The translations under genes were made by a program, and so were the position numbers. Source: an uncultured Veillonellaceae bacterium (lineage in GTDB: Bacteria > Bacillota > Negativicutes > Veillonellales > Dialisteraceae). From it: a stretch of 64,000 nt of DNA. The notes under the pieces are model-generated. The model saw only the letters and a program-made list of their open reading frames with translations, was not told the origin of the DNA and ran no database searches. Where the stretch lies: contig CAKMIA010000003.1 in NCBI GenBank assembly GCA_927353735.1, forward strand, positions 1 to 64,000, in the 5' to 3' direction. Positions 61,684 through 64,000 of this stretch are shown here, piece by piece. Within the stretch, counting starts at the first letter, position 1, and each line of letters begins with the position of its first letter.

Positions 61684-63915
61684 ATGGCATTTAATAATGG
61701 ATATAATTCATATTCGTCGTTTCGCCAGGAGGACGGCAAGGTCATCGGCCGCATCCGCACCGGCGTGAAAACGGCATCCCCGGCGGCGGGCGAACTGGAC
61801 TACCGTTTTTTTGTGGAACCGCTGTCCCCGCTGCCCCGGGGCTATGAGGAGGCCCGGCGGCTGGGCTTCACGGGCTTCATGAGCCGCGTGGGCTACGACT
61901 GCAATTTCTTCCCCCAGGACAAGGATGCCTGGAAGGCGCTGGAATCGGACTGGGCCCAGAGTCTGGTGCTCTTCACCCCGGCGCTGCGGAACAATAAATA
62001 TTTCGTCATCGACGACGTGCAGAAGGAAGCGGAGCCGCTCACCATGGAGGACGGCGTATCCTTCATTCCCGTGCCGGTCTTTGACGTGGACGGCGATCCC
62101 GCCTTCGACGGGGACCTGAATAAATTCTGCTGGCACATGATGGAGGGCAAGCCCCTTCCGGGCCTGTCCCGGAAATACTGGGACCGCAATCAGCGGCCGG
62201 TCTTTGTGGCGGCGTCCTTCCGCCAGCCCGATTCCCGGCGGAAGCAGTTCGTATTCTTCTCGCCCATGCAGGAGGACGCCTTCCAGAACGTGGTCATCAG
62301 CGAGGGCGGGGCGTACTTCGGCGCGGACCATCAGGATCTGGGATGGCGCGTGGTGGACCTCAATGAGCCGGACATCCATTCCCGGATCGTGCTCTGCCGC
62401 ACGGCGCCGCTGTGCTTCCTGCCGGAGACGCTCATCCCCTTCCTGAAGGAAGGCCGGATGCCCGTGCCGGAGGACGGCAATCTGCTCCGCCTCATCAACG
62501 GACGGAAGAACGGGAATCGCGCGACCGGACGGACTAACGGGGACAAATCGGCCCGGACGGAGGCGGCTGCCGAGGCGGACGGACAGGAGCCGGTGAAAAA
62601 GCAGGGAGAAAAGAATCAGGAAAAGGGCAGGAAATCGGCGGAAAAGGCGGCCCAGAAGAAGGACGACAGCCGCAAGCAGGCCGCCGAGGCAAAGGCCAGG
62701 GAAGAAAAGACGGAGAAGCCGGAAAAAGCCGAGAAGGCGGAAAAGACGAAAAAGACAGAGAAGCAGGACCGGCAGGAAAAGCCGGAAGCTGCTGCCGCAC
62801 CGGCGGAAAAGGCGGCCCCCGTGCCGGAGATTCTTACGGAAAAGGCTTTCCTGAAACGGCTCGAACGGGCTGCCCGGAATAAGGGCCTCCTCTATTCCTC
62901 CCGGGACCTCATCAATTTCCACGTGGCGCTGAAGGTGTCCTGTCTCGTCATCCTCGCCGGGATGAGCGGCACCGGCAAATCCGGCCTCGTGCGCCTCTAT
63001 GCGGACGCCATGGGCCTGCCGAAGGAACAGGCAGTGATGATCCCCGTCCGTCCCTCCTGGATGGATGACAGCGATCTGCTGGGCTATCTGGATATGAAAA
63101 ACATGATCTACCGCCCGGCCGATACGGGACTGGCGGAGCTCCTCGTGGATGCGGCGCGCCATCCGGAAAAAATGTACATCGTCTGCTTCGACGAAATGAA
63201 CCTCGCCCGGGCAGAGCACTATTTCGCCCAGTTCATTTCCGTCCTCGAGCAGGAGGAGCACCGGGTGATCCGCCTCTACAATCCGTCGCTCATGCCGCGC
63301 ATCTACAACAGCGCGTCCTATCCGGCGGAGATCCCCGTCGGGAGAAACGTGATCTTCACCGGCACGGTGAACGTGGATGAATCGACCTATCATTTCTCGG
63401 ACAAGATCCTTGACCGGGCGAACGTGATCACCCTCCATCAGGGGAAATTCCGCGACCTGGCGAAGCTGGAACGGACGGAGGCGGAGAACTGGCCCGAGGT
63501 GTCCGCCTCGGAATGGGAAGCCTTCCGCCGCACTTCCGATACGGTGGCGCTCACGGAGACCGAGCTGGACTTCCTGGACGCCCTCAATGAAGCGCTGCAG
63601 CAGGGCGGCCTGCAGGGAGGCATCGGGTACCGCGTGGCCCGCCAGATGGGGCGGTATCTCCTGAATATCCCCGAGGGAACGGAATTCACCCGCGCGGACG
63701 GCCTCGACTGCCAGACCGTGCAGCGGATATTCACGAAGCTCCGCGGCTCCGGCGAACAGCTCCAGTCGCTGGCCGCAGCGGACGAAAAGGGACGCCTCAC
63801 CGGCGACGCCGCAGCGGTGCTGGACCGCTTCTCCCGCCTCTCGTCCTTCACGGAATCCAGAAAGGTCCTTCTCCGGAAGGCGCGGGAGCTGAAACTCTAT
63901 GACTACACCTTCTGA
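61684..63915 (+). CDS. McrB-like AAA+ ATPase/GTPase with N-terminal unknown domain
   Basis: A 743-residue protein in three parts. Residues 1-270 form a soluble domain I do not recognise (RFFVEPLSPLPRGYEEARRLGF, RPVFVAASFRQPDSRRKQFVFF). Residues 273-385 are a Lys/Glu/Ala-rich low-complexity linker (EKAEKAEKTKKTEKQ). Residues 388-743 form an McrB/MoxR-type AAA+ module: Walker A GMSGTGKS (426-433), Walker B IVCFDEMN (499-506) and the sensor region TGTVNVDEST...SDKILDRANVI (559-582). The ATG at 61684 has AAGGA 10 bases upstream. The next gene starts inside its 3' end, so the two are coupled, as in McrB/McrC pairs. A role in DNA restriction or defence is inferred. Confidence 0.82.
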   Translation: MAFNNGYNSYSSFRQEDGKVIGRIRTGVKTASPAAGELDYRFFVEPLSPLPRGYEEARRLGFTGFMSRVGYDCNFFPQDKDAWKALESDWAQSLVLFTPALRNNKYFVIDDVQKEAEPLTMEDGVSFIPVPVFDVDGDPAFDGDLNKFCWHMMEGKPLPGLSRKYWDRNQRPVFVAASFRQPDSRRKQFVFFSPMQEDAFQNVVISEGGAYFGADHQDLGWRVVDLNEPDIHSRIVLCRTAPLCFLPETLIPFLKEGRMPVPEDGNLLRLINGRKNGNRATGRTNGDKSARTEAAAEADGQEPVKKQGEKNQEKGRKSAEKAAQKKDDSRKQAAEAKAREEKTEKPEKAEKAEKTKKTEKQDRQEKPEAAAAPAEKAAPVPEILTEKAFLKRLERAARNKGLLYSSRDLINFHVALKVSCLVILAGMSGTGKSGLVRLYADAMGLPKEQAVMIPVRPSWMDDSDLLGYLDMKNMIYRPADTGLAELLVDAARHPEKMYIVCFDEMNLARAEHYFAQFISVLEQEEHRVIRLYNPSLMPRIYNSASYPAEIPVGRNVIFTGTVNVDESTYHFSDKILDRANVITLHQGKFRDLAKLERTEAENWPEVSASEWEAFRRTSDTVALTETELDFLDALNEALQQGGLQGGIGYRVARQMGRYLLNIPEGTEFTRADGLDCQTVQRIFTKLRGSGEQLQSLAAADEKGRLTGDAAAVLDRFSRLSSFTESRKVLLRKARELKLYDYTF

Positions 63916-64000
63916 GCGGCTCCCCTTTGAGGTGTGCTTCCGCACGAAGGAGGGCGAGCGCCCGCTGCTCCGGTTCACCGAGGACAGCGCCGCGGAGAAT
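63899..64000 (+). CDS. Partner of the McrB-like protein, 5' part only
   Basis: An open frame starts at 63899 (MTTPSERLPFEVCFRTKEGE) and runs 34 codons to the window edge without a stop. It overlaps the McrB-like gene by 17 bases. Proteins encoded after this type of AAA+ are often DUF2357/PD-(D/E)XK nuclease-like partners, but the visible part is too short to identify. It is a real start by position and coupling. Confidence 0.6.
   Translation, partial: MTTPSERLPFEVCFRTKEGERPLLRFTEDSAAEN

Noticed and set aside
62490-62850. Lys/Glu-rich repeats in the McrB-like gene as a tandem-repeat or CRISPR-like array
   Set aside because: The repetition is at the amino-acid level (EKAEK-type) with irregular spacing, and stays in frame as a low-complexity linker.

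Overview
The window looks like the replication-origin side of a chromosome from a diderm Firmicute, most likely a Negativicute (Veillonellaceae-type; genus not assigned). Three things point there. An outer-membrane porin has an N-terminal S-layer-homology (SLH) domain (OmpM type, 29010-30242). The core gene order is typical of Firmicutes: dnaA-dnaN-yaaA-recF, parA-parB-DUF4446, and ylxM-ffh-rpsP-khpA-ylqD-rimM-trmD. Regulation uses glycine and SAM riboswitches and intrinsic terminators. The DNA is GC-rich by eye, apart from short AT-rich patches near 2330-2910 and 50640-50930.

Layout. 1-2144: a promoter leaving the window to the left, then aroD and an M24 peptidase. 2391-6475: a DUF805 membrane protein and two paralogous alanine/glycine:cation symporters; each symporter has a glycine riboswitch plus terminator, one a single aptamer and one a tandem. 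6537-12240: an isolated cluster of DnaA boxes, two Sel1-repeat proteins, an M23 endopeptidase, DUF4446, parB, parA and a perfect parS. 12371-21250: a sodium:solute symporter, two tandem PPK2 kinases, a DciA-like protein, recF, yaaA, dnaN and dnaA, with DnaA boxes on both sides of dnaA (bipartite oriC). 21323-25217: tRNA-Arg(CCT), an unrecognised SAP-like protein, an MFS transporter, and a SAM-riboswitch-controlled MetQ lipoprotein. 25569-31737: PBP1A, a PilC/GspF protein, the SLH porin and an SLC13/ArsB-type permease. 32006-38836: purA, purB, a FAD-dependent dehydrogenase, a CorA-family protein, pfkA and a shikimate kinase.

38763-46535 is a type IV pilus / type II secretion-like locus. Its structural genes (pilin, prepilin peptidase, minor pilins, a PilM-PilN fusion, PilO) run leftwards. 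Its two ATPases (PilB/GspE-like and PilT-like) run rightwards after an ogt gene. From 44381 to the right edge every gene is on the + strand: DUF1934-argS, pyrG, a third parS-like site, an Fbp/Afu-type ABC importer operon ending in L-ribulose-5-phosphate 4-epimerase (araD), rubredoxin, the ylxM-ffh...trmD-yebC operon, and an McrB-like AAA+ protein overlapping the start of a partner gene cut by the window edge.

Two places deserve most attention. The first is the ABC importer + araD operon (50935-55583), whose binding protein lacks the tyrosine pair of ferric-binding proteins and which may import a phosphorylated sugar. The second is the McrB-like AAA+ / partner pair at 61684-64000, a possible two-gene defence or DNA-processing system. 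No CRISPR array, insertion sequence, rRNA or prophage was seen. All start sites were chosen by eye from Shine-Dalgarno spacing, and no database search was run.
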